DNA from: Vibrio stylophorae
GTDB taxonomy: Bacteria; Pseudomonadota; Gammaproteobacteria; Enterobacterales; Vibrionaceae
Assembly (NCBI RefSeq): GCF_921293875.1
Contig: NZ_CAKLDI010000001.1
Location: 774,475 to 838,474 of the forward strand
Direction: 5' to 3'
Length of the DNA: 64,000 nt
The notes under the pieces are model-generated. The model made no database searches. It was not told where the DNA came from and was given only the letters and a program-made list of their open reading frames with translations. Shown here piece after piece: positions 20,430 through 29,102 of this stretch; within the stretch, counting starts at the first letter, position 1; the number at the start of each line of letters is the position of its first letter. The translations under genes and the position numbers were made by a program.

Positions 20430-20470
20430 AAAAACGGCGCCATTTGGGCGCCGTTTTTGGTTTTTTTTTC
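20430..20470 (+). terminator. Terminator of glyA
   Basis: Strong stem AAAAACGGCGCC / GGCGCCGTTTTT with a short loop and a run of nine T after GG. Confidence 0.92.
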
Positions 20471-20586
20471 CGGAAATCTTGGCAAAATAGCGCTTTCTCG
20501 TTATCGTGCCATGCTCACCCATGGTTTTCGCCCTAAACACCGCGCTAAATTGATAGTTGCGCCTAGATAGTCAACGAGGAGTGCGC

Positions 20587-21036
20587 ATGCATTGTCCCTT
20601 CTGTAGTGCTACAGATACCAAAGTGATCGATTCACGTTTGGTGGCTGATGGCCATCAAGTTCGTCGCCGTCGCCAATGTTTGGACTGTTCAGAACGTTTT
20701 ACCACCTTTGAAGTTGCTGAATTGGTGATGCCTCGGGTGATCAAAAATAACGGCAATCGTGAACCTTTTGATGAAGACAAATTGCGCGGTGGCTTGCAGC
20801 GAGCATTGGAAAAACGCCCGGTTAAATCTGATGATATTGAACGCGCGGTGAATGTGATTAAGTCAAAATTGCGCGCCACAGGTGAACGCGAAGTGCCTTC
20901 TGAAATGGTGGGTAACCTTGTGATGGATGCACTAAAAGAGCTCGATAAAGTGGCTTATATCCGTTTTGCTTCTGTGTATCGCAGTTTTGAAGATTTACGT
21001 GAATTTGGTGAAGCGATTGCCAAACTAGAAGACTAG
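20587..21036 (+). CDS. nrdR: Transcriptional repressor NrdR
   Basis: NrdR represses ribonucleotide reductase operons in response to the dATP/ATP ratio. The 149-residue protein has the N-terminal zinc ribbon (CPFC at residues 3-6 and CLDCSERF near 31-38) and an ATP-cone domain (about residues 49-139). The ATG at 20587 follows GAGGAG; an upstream in-frame ATG at 20557 lacks support and would precede the conserved MHCPFC start. It heads the riboflavin operon, as in many proteobacteria, with ribD 31 bp downstream. Confidence 0.97.
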   Translation: MHCPFCSATDTKVIDSRLVADGHQVRRRRQCLDCSERFTTFEVAELVMPRVIKNNGNREPFDEDKLRGGLQRALEKRPVKSDDIERAVNVIKSKLRATGEREVPSEMVGNLVMDALKELDKVAYIRFASVYRSFEDLREFGEAIAKLED

Positions 21037-21067
21037 CCTTTGGCTAGCAAATGAATAAAGGCAAAGC

Positions 21068-22243
21068 ATGTCCAATTTTTCTTTAATTGATCAGCAGCAT
21101 ATGCAGCGAGCGCTGGCATTGGCTGCACTTGGACGTTACAGCACAACGCCCAATCCATCCGTGGGCTGTGTGATTGCCCATGGTGAACAGGTGGTGGGGG
21201 AAGGTTTTCATCAGCGTGCTGGTGGCCCACACGCTGAAGTCCATGCGCTGCGCATGGCCGGCGAACAAGCGCGCGGCGCCACGGCCTATGTGACGCTAGA
21301 GCCCTGTTCTCATTACGGGCGCACGCCACCTTGTGCCAAAGCTTTGGTTGAAGCCAACGTCGCGCGTGTAGTGTGTGCCATGGTGGATCCCAATCCACAG
21401 GTTTCAGGCCGTGGCCTGAAAATTTTAAGTGATGCAGGCATTGAAGTGGCTGCTGGTCTTTTTGAAGAGCAGGCTAAAGCGCTTAATCCTGCATTTATTC
21501 ATCGCATGCAAACGGGTCGGCCTTGGGTTCAGCTTAAGGTAGCAACTAGTTTGGATGGCAAAACAGCATTAGCTAACGGTCAAAGTCAGTGGATCACCAG
21601 TGCTGAAGCGCGTCGTGATGTACAAGCCCACCGTGCGCAAGCTGGGGCGATTTTATCGACGGCAAAAACTGTCATCGATGACAATGCCAGCCTCAATGTG
21701 CGTCGCTCTGAATTGCCAGAAAATGTGCTGTCGGCGCTGTCATGGCAGCCAGAGGCAGCGCTTCGCCAACCCACGCGTATCTTGATTGATAGCCAATGCC
21801 GCCTGCAATCGAGCCAATCTATTTTCCAAGTGTCATCAGACCAAAGTGCCGGTGATGTTTGGCTGGCGAGTGGTCAAGCTTACCCAGAATCTCAGACTTT
21901 CCCAGACCATGTGTCGGTGCTTGAGCAATTGGCGCGCAGTGACAAAAGCGGGCAAAGTGACACGCAACACATTGATCTAGCTGCCTTGATGGCACACATC
22001 AGCGCGCAAAATATTAACCATCTGTGGGTGGAAGCGGGCGCAGGACTGGCCGGTGCCATGCTTAGTCAAGGCTATGTTGACCAGCTCATTGTTTATATGG
22101 CACCTAAGCTGATGGGCAGTGATGGCCGTAGTTTGGCAGAGCTCACCGGTATCGCCAGTATGGATCAAACACTCAATTGGCAGTTTGATGAAGTTTCTAT
22201 GATCGGCCCCGATCTCAAGATCGTGGCATCGCCAAAACAATAG
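21068..22243 (+). CDS. ribD: Bifunctional riboflavin biosynthesis deaminase/reductase RibD
   Basis: RibD deaminates the pyrimidine made from GTP and then reduces its ribosyl side chain. In the 391 residues the N-terminal half is a zinc cytidine-deaminase-like domain (HAEVHAL, then EPCSHYGRTPPC), and the C-terminal half is the NADPH-dependent reductase (from about residue 150, LKVATSLDGKTAL). An AAAGGC precedes the ATG. It lies between nrdR and ribE and is co-directional with close spacing. Confidence 0.96.
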   Translation: MSNFSLIDQQHMQRALALAALGRYSTTPNPSVGCVIAHGEQVVGEGFHQRAGGPHAEVHALRMAGEQARGATAYVTLEPCSHYGRTPPCAKALVEANVARVVCAMVDPNPQVSGRGLKILSDAGIEVAAGLFEEQAKALNPAFIHRMQTGRPWVQLKVATSLDGKTALANGQSQWITSAEARRDVQAHRAQAGAILSTAKTVIDDNASLNVRRSELPENVLSALSWQPEAALRQPTRILIDSQCRLQSSQSIFQVSSDQSAGDVWLASGQAYPESQTFPDHVSVLEQLARSDKSGQSDTQHIDLAALMAHISAQNINHLWVEAGAGLAGAMLSQGYVDQLIVYMAPKLMGSDGRSLAELTGIASMDQTLNWQFDEVSMIGPDLKIVASPKQ

Positions 22244-22258
22244 AAGGAATGTCGACCT

Positions 22259-22915
22259 ATGTTTACCGGCATTATTGAAGCGGTTGGCACGCTCAAAGCC
22301 ATCACCCCAAAAGGGGGCGATGTAACAGTCCATGTGCAAAGTGGCAAATTGGATCTGAGCGATGTCAAATTAGGCGATAGCATCGCCACCAATGGTGTGT
22401 GCTTAACTGTTGTGGCATTGAGCCATGATGGTTATGCCGCTGACTTGTCAGCAGAAACGCTCAAGCTGACGGGGTTTGCAAATTACCGTGCGGGCCAGCG
22501 TTTGAATTTAGAAAAAGCGATGCAAGCCACTACGCGTTTTGGTGGCCATATTGTTTCAGGCCATGTCGATGGCATTGCTAAAGTGGTCAGTAAACAGGAT
22601 GTTGGTCGTGCCATTGAATTTTGGCTCGAAGCGCCAGCAACATTGGCGCATTACATTGCACACAAAGGTTCTGTGACCATTGATGGTATTAGCTTAACCG
22701 TCAATGAAGTGGACGGCGCACGTTTTAAATTGACCATCGTGCCACATACACTTGCCGAAACCACGCTGGCGAAGATTGGTGCAGGTGACGAGGTAAACCT
22801 CGAAGTTGATGTCATTGCGCGTTATATTGAACGTCTGATGTTAGGCCGCCAAGAGACCGCTGTGAGCGGTGGTGTGAGTCTAGACTTATTAGCAAAAAGC
22901 GGATTTTTACGATAG
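22259..22915 (+). CDS. ribE: Riboflavin synthase
   Basis: This enzyme dismutates two lumazines into riboflavin and a pyrimidine that is recycled by RibH. The 218 residues form two similar lumazine-binding barrels (starting [10 protein letters not shown] and [11 protein letters not shown]), as in the trimeric alpha-subunit family (called ribC in E. coli). AAGGAA precedes the start by about ten bases. It lies 15 bp after ribD and 8 bp before the next gene. Confidence 0.96.
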   Translation: MFTGIIEAVGTLKAITPKGGDVTVHVQSGKLDLSDVKLGDSIATNGVCLTVVALSHDGYAADLSAETLKLTGFANYRAGQRLNLEKAMQATTRFGGHIVSGHVDGIAKVVSKQDVGRAIEFWLEAPATLAHYIAHKGSVTIDGISLTVNEVDGARFKLTIVPHTLAETTLAKIGAGDEVNLEVDVIARYIERLMLGRQETAVSGGVSLDLLAKSGFLR

Positions 22916-22923
22916 AGGTGTCC

Positions 22924-24033
22924 ATGGCCATTAGTTCGGCGCAAGAAATTATCGAGGATATCAAGCTCGGTAAAATGGTGATCCTGATGGATGATGAGGA
23001 TCGTGAAAACGAAGGTGATCTAATCATGGCGGCGGAGCATATTACGCCAGAAGCGATCAACTTTATGGCCACCAACGGCCGCGGTTTGATCTGTTTGACC
23101 ATGACCAAATCTCGCTGTTTGCACTTGGGATTGAACCCAATGGTGCAAGATAACAATGCCCAATACAGCACCAACTTTACCGTGTCCATTGAAGCGGCAA
23201 AAGGCGTGACCACAGGTATTAGCGCTGCTGATCGTGCGCGTACCGTACAGGCGGCCGTGGCGAAAGGCGCAGTGGCAGCTGATTTGGTGCAGCCTGGTCA
23301 TATTTTCCCACTAGCAGCGCAAGATGGCGGCGTATTAACTCGCGCGGGTCACACAGAAGCAGGTTGTGATTTAGCGCGCCTTGCAGGTCTTGAGCCAGCC
23401 TCAGTGATTGTTGAGATTTTGAATGAAGATGGCACCATGGCACGCCGTCCAGATCTTGAAATTTTTGCTGAAAAGCATGGCATTAAGCTAGGCACCATTG
23501 CCGATCTCATTGAGTATCGCAATAACCATGAAACCACTATTGAGCGTGTTGCTAGCTGCCAGTTGCCAACCGAATTTGGTGAATTTGAACTGGTAACCTA
23601 CCGCGATACCATTGATAACCAAATTCACTATGCATTGACCAAAAATACCGATGCATCGATTGCACCTTTGGTGCGTGTGCATTTGCAAGATACCTTTACC
23701 GATGTATTACGCTCCGATCGCGCTGCAGAGCGCAGCTGGACCTTGTCATCGGCGATGAAGCGTATTGCTGCTGAAGGTGGTGTGCTGGTGATTTTGGGTA
23801 AAGAGGAAACACCAGAGCAGCTGATTGCACGTGTGCAGATGTTTGAAGCGCAAGATAAGGGCGAACGTCCTGCGGGCGCTAAATGGCAAGGCACATCACG
23901 CCGTGTTGGTGTGGGCTCGCAAATTCTCGCTGATCTTGGCATTTGTAAAATGCGTTTGCTCTCTTCTGCGGATAAACGCTATCACGCTCTGGGCGGTTTT
24001 GGCCTTGAAGTGGTGGAATATATCACTGAATAA
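22924..24033 (+). CDS. ribBX: RibBX: DHBP synthase fused to a degenerate GTP cyclohydrolase II-like domain
   Basis: The N-terminal half (about residues 1-205) is a complete 3,4-dihydroxy-2-butanone-4-phosphate synthase ([23 protein letters not shown]). The C-terminal half (206-369) aligns to GTP cyclohydrolase II in its flanks ([15 protein letters not shown]; the MRLLSS end) but lacks the zinc cysteines: where RibA has SECLTGD and RCDC, this protein has HLQDTFTD and no Cys pair. That matches the RibBX variant described in proteobacteria, so it should make only the four-carbon unit. The ATG at 22924, after AGAGG, is preferred to the GTG at 22918. Confidence 0.92.
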   Translation: MAISSAQEIIEDIKLGKMVILMDDEDRENEGDLIMAAEHITPEAINFMATNGRGLICLTMTKSRCLHLGLNPMVQDNNAQYSTNFTVSIEAAKGVTTGISAADRARTVQAAVAKGAVAADLVQPGHIFPLAAQDGGVLTRAGHTEAGCDLARLAGLEPASVIVEILNEDGTMARRPDLEIFAEKHGIKLGTIADLIEYRNNHETTIERVASCQLPTEFGEFELVTYRDTIDNQIHYALTKNTDASIAPLVRVHLQDTFTDVLRSDRAAERSWTLSSAMKRIAAEGGVLVILGKEETPEQLIARVQMFEAQDKGERPAGAKWQGTSRRVGVGSQILADLGICKMRLLSSADKRYHALGGFGLEVVEYITE

Positions 24034-24050
24034 TTTACAGTGATGGCATG

Positions 24051-24083
24051 AAATAAAGGCGCTCAATGAGCGCCTTTATTATT
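24051..24083. terminator. Bidirectional terminator between ribBX and the outer-membrane protein gene
   Basis: AATAAAGGCGCTC / GAGCGCCTTTATT stem with a four-base loop and T-rich flanks on both strands. It ends the upstream half of the split riboflavin cluster. Confidence 0.85.
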
Positions 24084-24106
24084 TCTATTTTGGCAAAGTG
24101 CGATAA

Positions 24107-24637
24107 TTAAAACGCGAACTTATAGCCGATATTTAGGCTAACGGTATTCATATCCCAATCAGCATCATCGACACCGCCAGTGAGATAATAAAGATCGGCG
24201 GTGATGTTATTGGCAAAGGTATAGCCGATGCCAAGCATTAAACCAGTATCAATATCTGTTTCTGTAACGCTGTAATATGAATTAGATACGGTAGATTCGG
24301 AGAAGGTCAGCGCTAAGCCGCCTTTATAACGCATTCCTGAGCGTGCTTCGTAACCGAGATAGGTCGCAGCCATGGTGATATCGCCATGGGCTTTGATATC
24401 GCCCACTTGACCGCCAAGTTCAGCCACATTAGGGATCAACATTTCACCAAGAATCAAACCATTGGCAAAGGTCCAGTTAAGATCGATGGCAACGCCAGTA
24501 TCTTTGCTAAGATCATCGGCATCCGCCATGGCATAACCAAGACCGATACCAAAACCGCGGCGTGTATGAGTTTGATCGGCCAAAGCCGGTGCAGATATGG
24601 AAGCTGCAATGCAAGTCGCTAAAATAATCTTTTTCAT
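24107..24637 (-). CDS. Small outer-membrane beta-barrel protein
   Basis: A 176-residue precursor with a signal peptide (cleavage after ALA, about residue 20) and alternating strands that fit an eight-stranded barrel. It ends in a terminal aromatic residue (GYKFAF), the usual signal for the BAM machinery. It resembles porin-family/OmpA-like opacity proteins in shape, but no specific family is claimed. There is no strong ribosome site. It is single, on the opposite strand from the rib genes, between ribBX and the pilin-like gene. Confidence 0.8.
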   Translation of the reverse strand: MKKIILATCIAASISAPALADQTHTRRGFGIGLGYAMADADDLSKDTGVAIDLNWTFANGLILGEMLIPNVAELGGQVGDIKAHGDITMAATYLGYEARSGMRYKGGLALTFSESTVSNSYYSVTETDIDTGLMLGIGYTFANNITADLYYLTGGVDDADWDMNTVSLNIGYKFAF

Positions 24638-24901
24638 TGTGTTGTATTTTTAATCAATGGATGGAAAGAAAATAAAGCGGCTGATAATAATAAAAATAAC
24701 AACAGATTGAAATAATTTATCGAAATGATTTATTGAAATGATTTAGGTCATGGTTATATCGGTTGAGCCGAAACCCTCAAATCAAAAAAGACATAAAAGG
24801 CGAAAATAGAGCGCCTTTGGGGAATTTAGGTAGGGTCGCCAAGTCGGCTAGAGGTTTATTTTACGCAAGTTTCACACATGATTGTGTAGCCTAAAATATG
24901 T

Positions 24902-25468
24902 TTAGCAGCCTTGGGTTTCAATGGTGTAATAGGGGGTGCGGTAGACTTTTCGGTCAAAACCATAAGCGAAATAACATTGGCTTTGCAGGATCTCAGCAAT
25001 GCTAGTTTGCGAAAAAGCAGGTGCGCTTTTGGGAACCAGATATACGGGGCCAAAAACACCTCCTGCCGCCAGAACATTCCAGTCCGATTTATCAATTTCA
25101 AGCACCGTACGAATATTCCAGACGGAAGGCTGGATACGGCCAAAATGCAGGCTGACTTGCCGATTGTTGATCAGCAATTTGGCGTCATTGTCATTATGAA
25201 TATGGCTAAATTCTTGATTTTCAATGCCTGCCACCACAGCTTCGCTATAAACCACTTCATTGGCGGATTTCAGCGAGCCACTAATGGCATCTAGCTCAGA
25301 GATGATGGCTTCATCGGATAGATTGAGTAAACGTGGCACGGCAATCACTGCAAGAATCCCTAAAATAATGATCACGACAACCAGCTCAACTAAGGTAAAC
25401 CCAGTATCTTGTCGAAGGTTTACGGTGGAACATCGTGACGAAAGAGTCATCCATTGGGGTCGTTGCAT
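24902..25468 (-). CDS. Type IV pilin-like (pseudopilin) protein
   Basis: The 188-residue product has a classic prepilin processing site and hydrophobic helix (G then FTLVELVVVIIILGILAV), with the Glu at +5. The mature part shows an MSHA/pseudopilin-like globular domain with two Cys near the end (SQCYFAYGF and the final QGC), possibly a disulfide loop. The leader before the cleavage site is about 22 residues from the ATG at 25468 and about 16 from an in-frame ATG at 25450; neither has a good ribosome site. No other pilus or secretion gene is nearby, so the assembly machine is elsewhere. Confidence 0.82.
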   Translation of the reverse strand: MQRPQWMTLSSRCSTVNLRQDTGFTLVELVVVIIILGILAVIAVPRLLNLSDEAIISELDAISGSLKSANEVVYSEAVVAGIENQEFSHIHNDNDAKLLINNRQVSLHFGRIQPSVWNIRTVLEIDKSDWNVLAAGGVFGPVYLVPKSAPAFSQTSIAEILQSQCYFAYGFDRKVYRTPYYTIETQGC

Positions 25469-25833
25469 GGGTTGTATTATCCATCCGGTTTGTGGCTAGA
25501 ATAAAAGTGTAGCGAAGCGGCATCTGATTGTGTGCTATCAGATATGAGATTTCAGGATTGATTGTCAGTCGTTATATTCGGCTTGAGTACGATTGCGAAT
25601 AGAAAAATAGCGGTACTATTATCTTTTTTTGTTGATGTCATGAACGTGCTGCTGTTCATTTTTTATGTTTGCTGAATGGCTGTTACATCCACATGTGTGA
25701 TAGTGCAGAATAACTGAATCATTGCCTTTCAAATCCAATTTTTTCATTGTGCATAAATTAATCCCAATTGATATTTTAGTTCGGTTGATTGGCTCAACAA
25801 GCTGATTTGTCGTTGTTTAATTGGGGGTGAAAT
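25469..25833. other. AT-rich intergenic region
   Basis: About 365 bp between the divergent pilin-like and membrane-protein genes. It is clearly richer in A and T than its surroundings. No gene, RNA or operator was recognised; promoters for both flanking genes are expected here. Confidence 0.4.
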
Positions 25834-26730
25834 ATGAGTGAGAATCAAGTTGAAACACAAGCAAGTGAAGTTGCTGTGGAAAAAAAGATGACAGCCAAAG
25901 ATGCAGCACTTTCTGCGGCATTGGCGCTGAAAAAAATGGGACAATTTGAAACAGTCACAGCGACCTATGCTGATAAATTTTTAAATTATCTGCAAAGTGA
26001 TCGCCGCGCACAGATGCTATCACGCGGACAAAATTTTGCAGGACGCATTGGTCTTGTGGGCTTATACCTCTTGGCGGTCATTTTTGTACTCAATATTTTC
26101 CTATTACCGCTGGTTCATGATTTTCCTTGGGGCGCGTCAATGAGCCTTGGTTTAGGACTTGCCGTGGGCGCATTGGTGATTCATTACGTGAATTTTAAAA
26201 TGCTGCCGCTGCTTGAAGAGTTGGTCTCAACACCGACGCGCGTTGCTTCTGTTGGTTTTTTAAATGCTGTGAGTGTGGTGTTGTTATTTGCTGGTCTATT
26301 TGGCCTGATTGTTTATTGGTATATCGGTCTGACCTTTGAACATTTTTCACTGCTGTTTAATGGCCTCGGCATGGCAATCGGCTGCGCAGTATTAGCACTG
26401 TTGGTGATTAACTATCAGTTACTCGGCATTGAGGTGGTGGAATCTGCAACAGCAGGTGATAGCTTTATCTGCTTGATCTCTTTAGTGTTAAAAGCCTATA
26501 TCAAACTGATTCCTGTAGTCTTTATGGGGATTGTGTTCTGGGCGATCTATAGCTGGGCATCTTTGCCATTTGAGCGTTATGTGCGTGATCGTCATCTTTT
26601 TGAATTGGTTCAAGTTACCGCTTGGCTTTTGTTGCCCCTCATTGGTTATATCACCTCTTTGTTCTGGTTCTTTGTGATTGATCTGATGAGTGGTCTGCTC
26701 AAACTATCAAAGCCGACACAGTCAAAATAG
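25834..26730 (+). CDS. Six-helix membrane protein of unknown function
   Basis: The 298 residues are not assigned to a family. A charged, probably cytoplasmic N-terminal region of about 68 residues (with SAALALKKMGQF) is followed by six predicted membrane spans (about residues 70-94, 100-120, 136-162, 168-192, 213-236, 252-278). There are no obvious transporter or catalytic motifs. GGGGGTGA gives a good ribosome site. It is followed by its own terminator and is probably monocistronic. Confidence 0.72.
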   Translation: MSENQVETQASEVAVEKKMTAKDAALSAALALKKMGQFETVTATYADKFLNYLQSDRRAQMLSRGQNFAGRIGLVGLYLLAVIFVLNIFLLPLVHDFPWGASMSLGLGLAVGALVIHYVNFKMLPLLEELVSTPTRVASVGFLNAVSVVLLFAGLFGLIVYWYIGLTFEHFSLLFNGLGMAIGCAVLALLVINYQLLGIEVVESATAGDSFICLISLVLKAYIKLIPVVFMGIVFWAIYSWASLPFERYVRDRHLFELVQVTAWLLLPLIGYITSLFWFFVIDLMSGLLKLSKPTQSK

Positions 26731-26767
26731 TGCGAAAGTCGCAAAAGTATCAGGTGAAATTGCTTAT

Positions 26768-26796
26768 AAAAGAAGCCAGTTGGCTTCTTTTTTTGT
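26768..26796 (+). terminator. Terminator of the six-helix membrane protein gene
   Basis: AAAAGAAGCCA / TGGCTTCTTTT stem followed by a T run. Confidence 0.85.
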
Positions 26797-26838
26797 TTGT
26801 AAGGATGCCTTGTTTGAATAGGGAAGGTTTGAATAGGG

Positions 26839-27864
26839 ATGTTGACCATGGAAGATTTAAAACAATATCCGATCTCAATTGGTGAAGTGATTCGTGCGCG
26901 GCAAATGATTGCGACTCGTATGCCTGTCTCGCAATTGATCTATTACCCAATTTTGTCGCAAGTGCTTGGCTTTGATGTTTATGTGAAGCACGAAAATCAA
27001 AACGTAACGGGCAGCTTTAAAATTCGTGGTGGCTTGAATGTGATGGCACATATTCAAGCCAAAGGTATTGCCGGCGTAGTGACTTTTTCCACGGGCAATC
27101 ATGGATTGTCTGTCGCTTATGCGGCGAAGCAATTTGGTTTACCTGCAATTGTGGTGGTTCCCGAAGGGGCAAATCCGGCGAAGATGCGTTTGATGCAAGC
27201 TGCGGGTGCAACAGTGCTCGCGCGCGGCAAAAACTTCGATGAGTCCGCTTTGGTGGTTGCAGATATTTGTACGGAGCGCGGCTATTACTACATCCACCCA
27301 GCAAATGAGCCGCATTTAATTAATGGGGTGGGCAGTGAATTTATCGAAGTGTTAGAGCAGCAACCCGATATCAATGCGGTCATTTTACCTTTGGGTGGCG
27401 GCAGTGAAGTTGCCGCGGCTTCCGTGGTATTTCAGGCATTGAAGCCGCAAGTTGAGATTTATGCGGTGCAAGCGAAAGCATCAAGCGCAGCTTATCAATC
27501 TTGGAAATCGCAGCAAATTTGCCAAAGTGATAATCAAACATTTGCTGGCGGATTTGCTACAGGGACGGCCTATGAGTTGACCTTTGGTCTTTATCGCCGT
27601 TCGCTCAGTGATTTTGTGTTGTTGCAGGAAAATGAAATTTTGCAGGGGATTGCTCTGGCGGGGCATTACACCCATCAATTGCTGGAAGGCGCTGGCGCTT
27701 CAACATTAATGGCGGCGATAAAATTACGGACGCGCCTGCGCGGCAAAAAGGTGATGCTGCAGTTTAGTGGTGCCAATGCCAGCAGTGATGAAATTCAACA
27801 AGCCTATGGATTGCCTGAGTTTAGCCAAGGCATTGCCCATTCGAATACATTTTCGCTGGTCTAA
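26839..27864 (+). CDS. Threonine/serine dehydratase-like PLP enzyme
   Basis: A fold type II PLP enzyme of the IlvA/TdcB group, 341 residues. The PLP lysine is in TGSFKIRGG, followed by STGNHG and the glycine-rich phosphate loop LGGGSE. There is no C-terminal ACT-like regulatory domain, so it is of the short, TdcB-like type. Family members act on threonine, serine or related amino acids (some on ectoine breakdown products), so the substrate is open. Two starts are possible: ATG 26839 or ATG 26848, the latter eight bases after AGGGA. The leader carries a short direct repeat (TTTGAATAGGGA twice), which duplicates the ribosome-binding region. Confidence 0.82.
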   Translation: MLTMEDLKQYPISIGEVIRARQMIATRMPVSQLIYYPILSQVLGFDVYVKHENQNVTGSFKIRGGLNVMAHIQAKGIAGVVTFSTGNHGLSVAYAAKQFGLPAIVVVPEGANPAKMRLMQAAGATVLARGKNFDESALVVADICTERGYYYIHPANEPHLINGVGSEFIEVLEQQPDINAVILPLGGGSEVAAASVVFQALKPQVEIYAVQAKASSAAYQSWKSQQICQSDNQTFAGGFATGTAYELTFGLYRRSLSDFVLLQENEILQGIALAGHYTHQLLEGAGASTLMAAIKLRTRLRGKKVMLQFSGANASSDEIQQAYGLPEFSQGIAHSNTFSLV

Positions 27865-28037
27865 GTGGCGAAATATCACGCATAATAAAGCAAGTTTATT
27901 GCCTTGCTGCGCCGCGTTGAATATAGCGCAGTGAGGCTTTCATGGATTTTTTTATGCTTTCCCCGCAATTGGTCTCACCGCTTGCAAAAAGTGTGATAGA
28001 ATCCGCCAGTTTTTCATCCGCGATAACAGGAAGGCCC

Positions 28038-28508
28038 ATGAAAGTAATTGAAGGCGTGCTACCAGCACCACAAGCGAAAATTGCTATCGTTATCTCTCGT
28101 TTCAATAGCTTTATTAACGACAGTCTACTTTCAGGTGCTCTGGATGCACTGAAGCGTCAAGGTCAAGTCAGTGATGAGAACATCACCATTGTGCGTTGCC
28201 CTGGTGCTGTTGAGCTGCCATTGGTAGCGAAAAAAGTAGCAAAAATGGGTCAGTTTGATGCCATCGTTGCACTTGGTTCAGTGATCCGTGGTGGCACACC
28301 ACATTTTGATTTCGTTGCGGGTGAGTGTAATAAAGGCCTTGCACAGGTTGCACTTGATTTTGAAGTGCCTGTGGCCTTTGGTGTTCTCACCACTGATACA
28401 ATTGAACAAGCAATCGAGCGCGCTGGTACCAAGGCTGGTAATAAAGGGGCAGAGGCTGCACTTAGCGCGCTTGAAATGGTCAATGTCCTGTCCCAAATTA
28501 ACGCCTAA
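28038..28508 (+). CDS. ribH: 6,7-dimethyl-8-ribityllumazine synthase
   Basis: RibH joins the pyrimidine and the four-carbon unit into lumazine, the substrate of riboflavin synthase, as an icosahedral or decameric shell. The 156 residues include [10 protein letters not shown] with the catalytic His and the substrate loop ISRFNSF. The ATG at 28038, after AGGAAGG, gives the conserved start; an upstream in-frame start at 27942 is not credible. It should follow ribBX directly but is separated by about 4 kb. nusB starts 12 bp downstream. Confidence 0.97.
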   Translation: MKVIEGVLPAPQAKIAIVISRFNSFINDSLLSGALDALKRQGQVSDENITIVRCPGAVELPLVAKKVAKMGQFDAIVALGSVIRGGTPHFDFVAGECNKGLAQVALDFEVPVAFGVLTTDTIEQAIERAGTKAGNKGAEAALSALEMVNVLSQINA

Positions 28509-28520
28509 CCGGGGGTAAGA

Positions 28521-28976
28521 GTGAAACCAGCCGCACGTCGAAACGCACGTAAGTTTGCGTTGCAAGCGATCTATTCATGGCAAGTTTCTCAGCGCAATGT
28601 TGCTGAGATCGAAATGCAATTTCTAAATGGCGATGGCTTTGACGATGAGCTTTGTCAAGATGAGCCTAAATTGCGCCAACCAGAAACTGATGTAGATTAC
28701 TTCCGTGATCTACTGACAGGGGTTGTCCTTGGTCACCAACAACTGGATAGCTTGATGCGTCCATATTTGTCACGTCCGCTACAGGACTTGGACCAAATGG
28801 AGCATGCACTGCTTCGTTTGTCTATGTATGAGCTATCACAGCGTCAAGACGTGCCTTATAAAGTGGTGATTAACGAGTCAATCGAGCTTGCTAAATCATT
28901 TGGTGCGGAAGATAGCCACAAGTTCGTCAATGGCGTACTTGATAAAGCAGCACCAGTGGTTCGTAAAAACAGCTAA
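28521..28976 (+). CDS. nusB: Transcription antitermination factor NusB
   Basis: NusB with NusE (S10) binds boxA RNA and supports rRNA antitermination. The 151-residue helical protein begins [21 protein letters not shown] and ends with the family signature [21 protein letters not shown]. It starts with GTG, preceded by GGGGGTAAGA. An acidic insertion ([10 protein letters not shown]) occurs at about residues 40-50. It is in one operon with ribH. Confidence 0.97.
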   Translation: MKPAARRNARKFALQAIYSWQVSQRNVAEIEMQFLNGDGFDDELCQDEPKLRQPETDVDYFRDLLTGVVLGHQQLDSLMRPYLSRPLQDLDQMEHALLRLSMYELSQRQDVPYKVVINESIELAKSFGAEDSHKFVNGVLDKAAPVVRKNS

Positions 28977-29013
28977 TCTGTTGTTTACGCCACGGCGCGA
29001 GTCAGCGATTTTG

Positions 29014-29040
29014 AAAAGACCAGCATGCTGGTCTTTTTTA
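29014..29040 (+). terminator. Terminator after nusB
   Basis: Perfect AAAAGACCAGCA / TGCTGGTCTTTT stem with a T run. It separates ribH-nusB from thiL-pgpA, though read-through is possible. Confidence 0.85.
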
Positions 29041-29102
29041 TTATTTGGCGCTACCTTCTAGCGTCGTTATGGGAATAAAACCAAGGGTGATACAGGGGAA
29101 CT

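Noticed and set aside
27865-28037. Possible FMN riboswitch before ribH
   Set aside because: The conserved RFN element segments were not found in this 170-bp leader.
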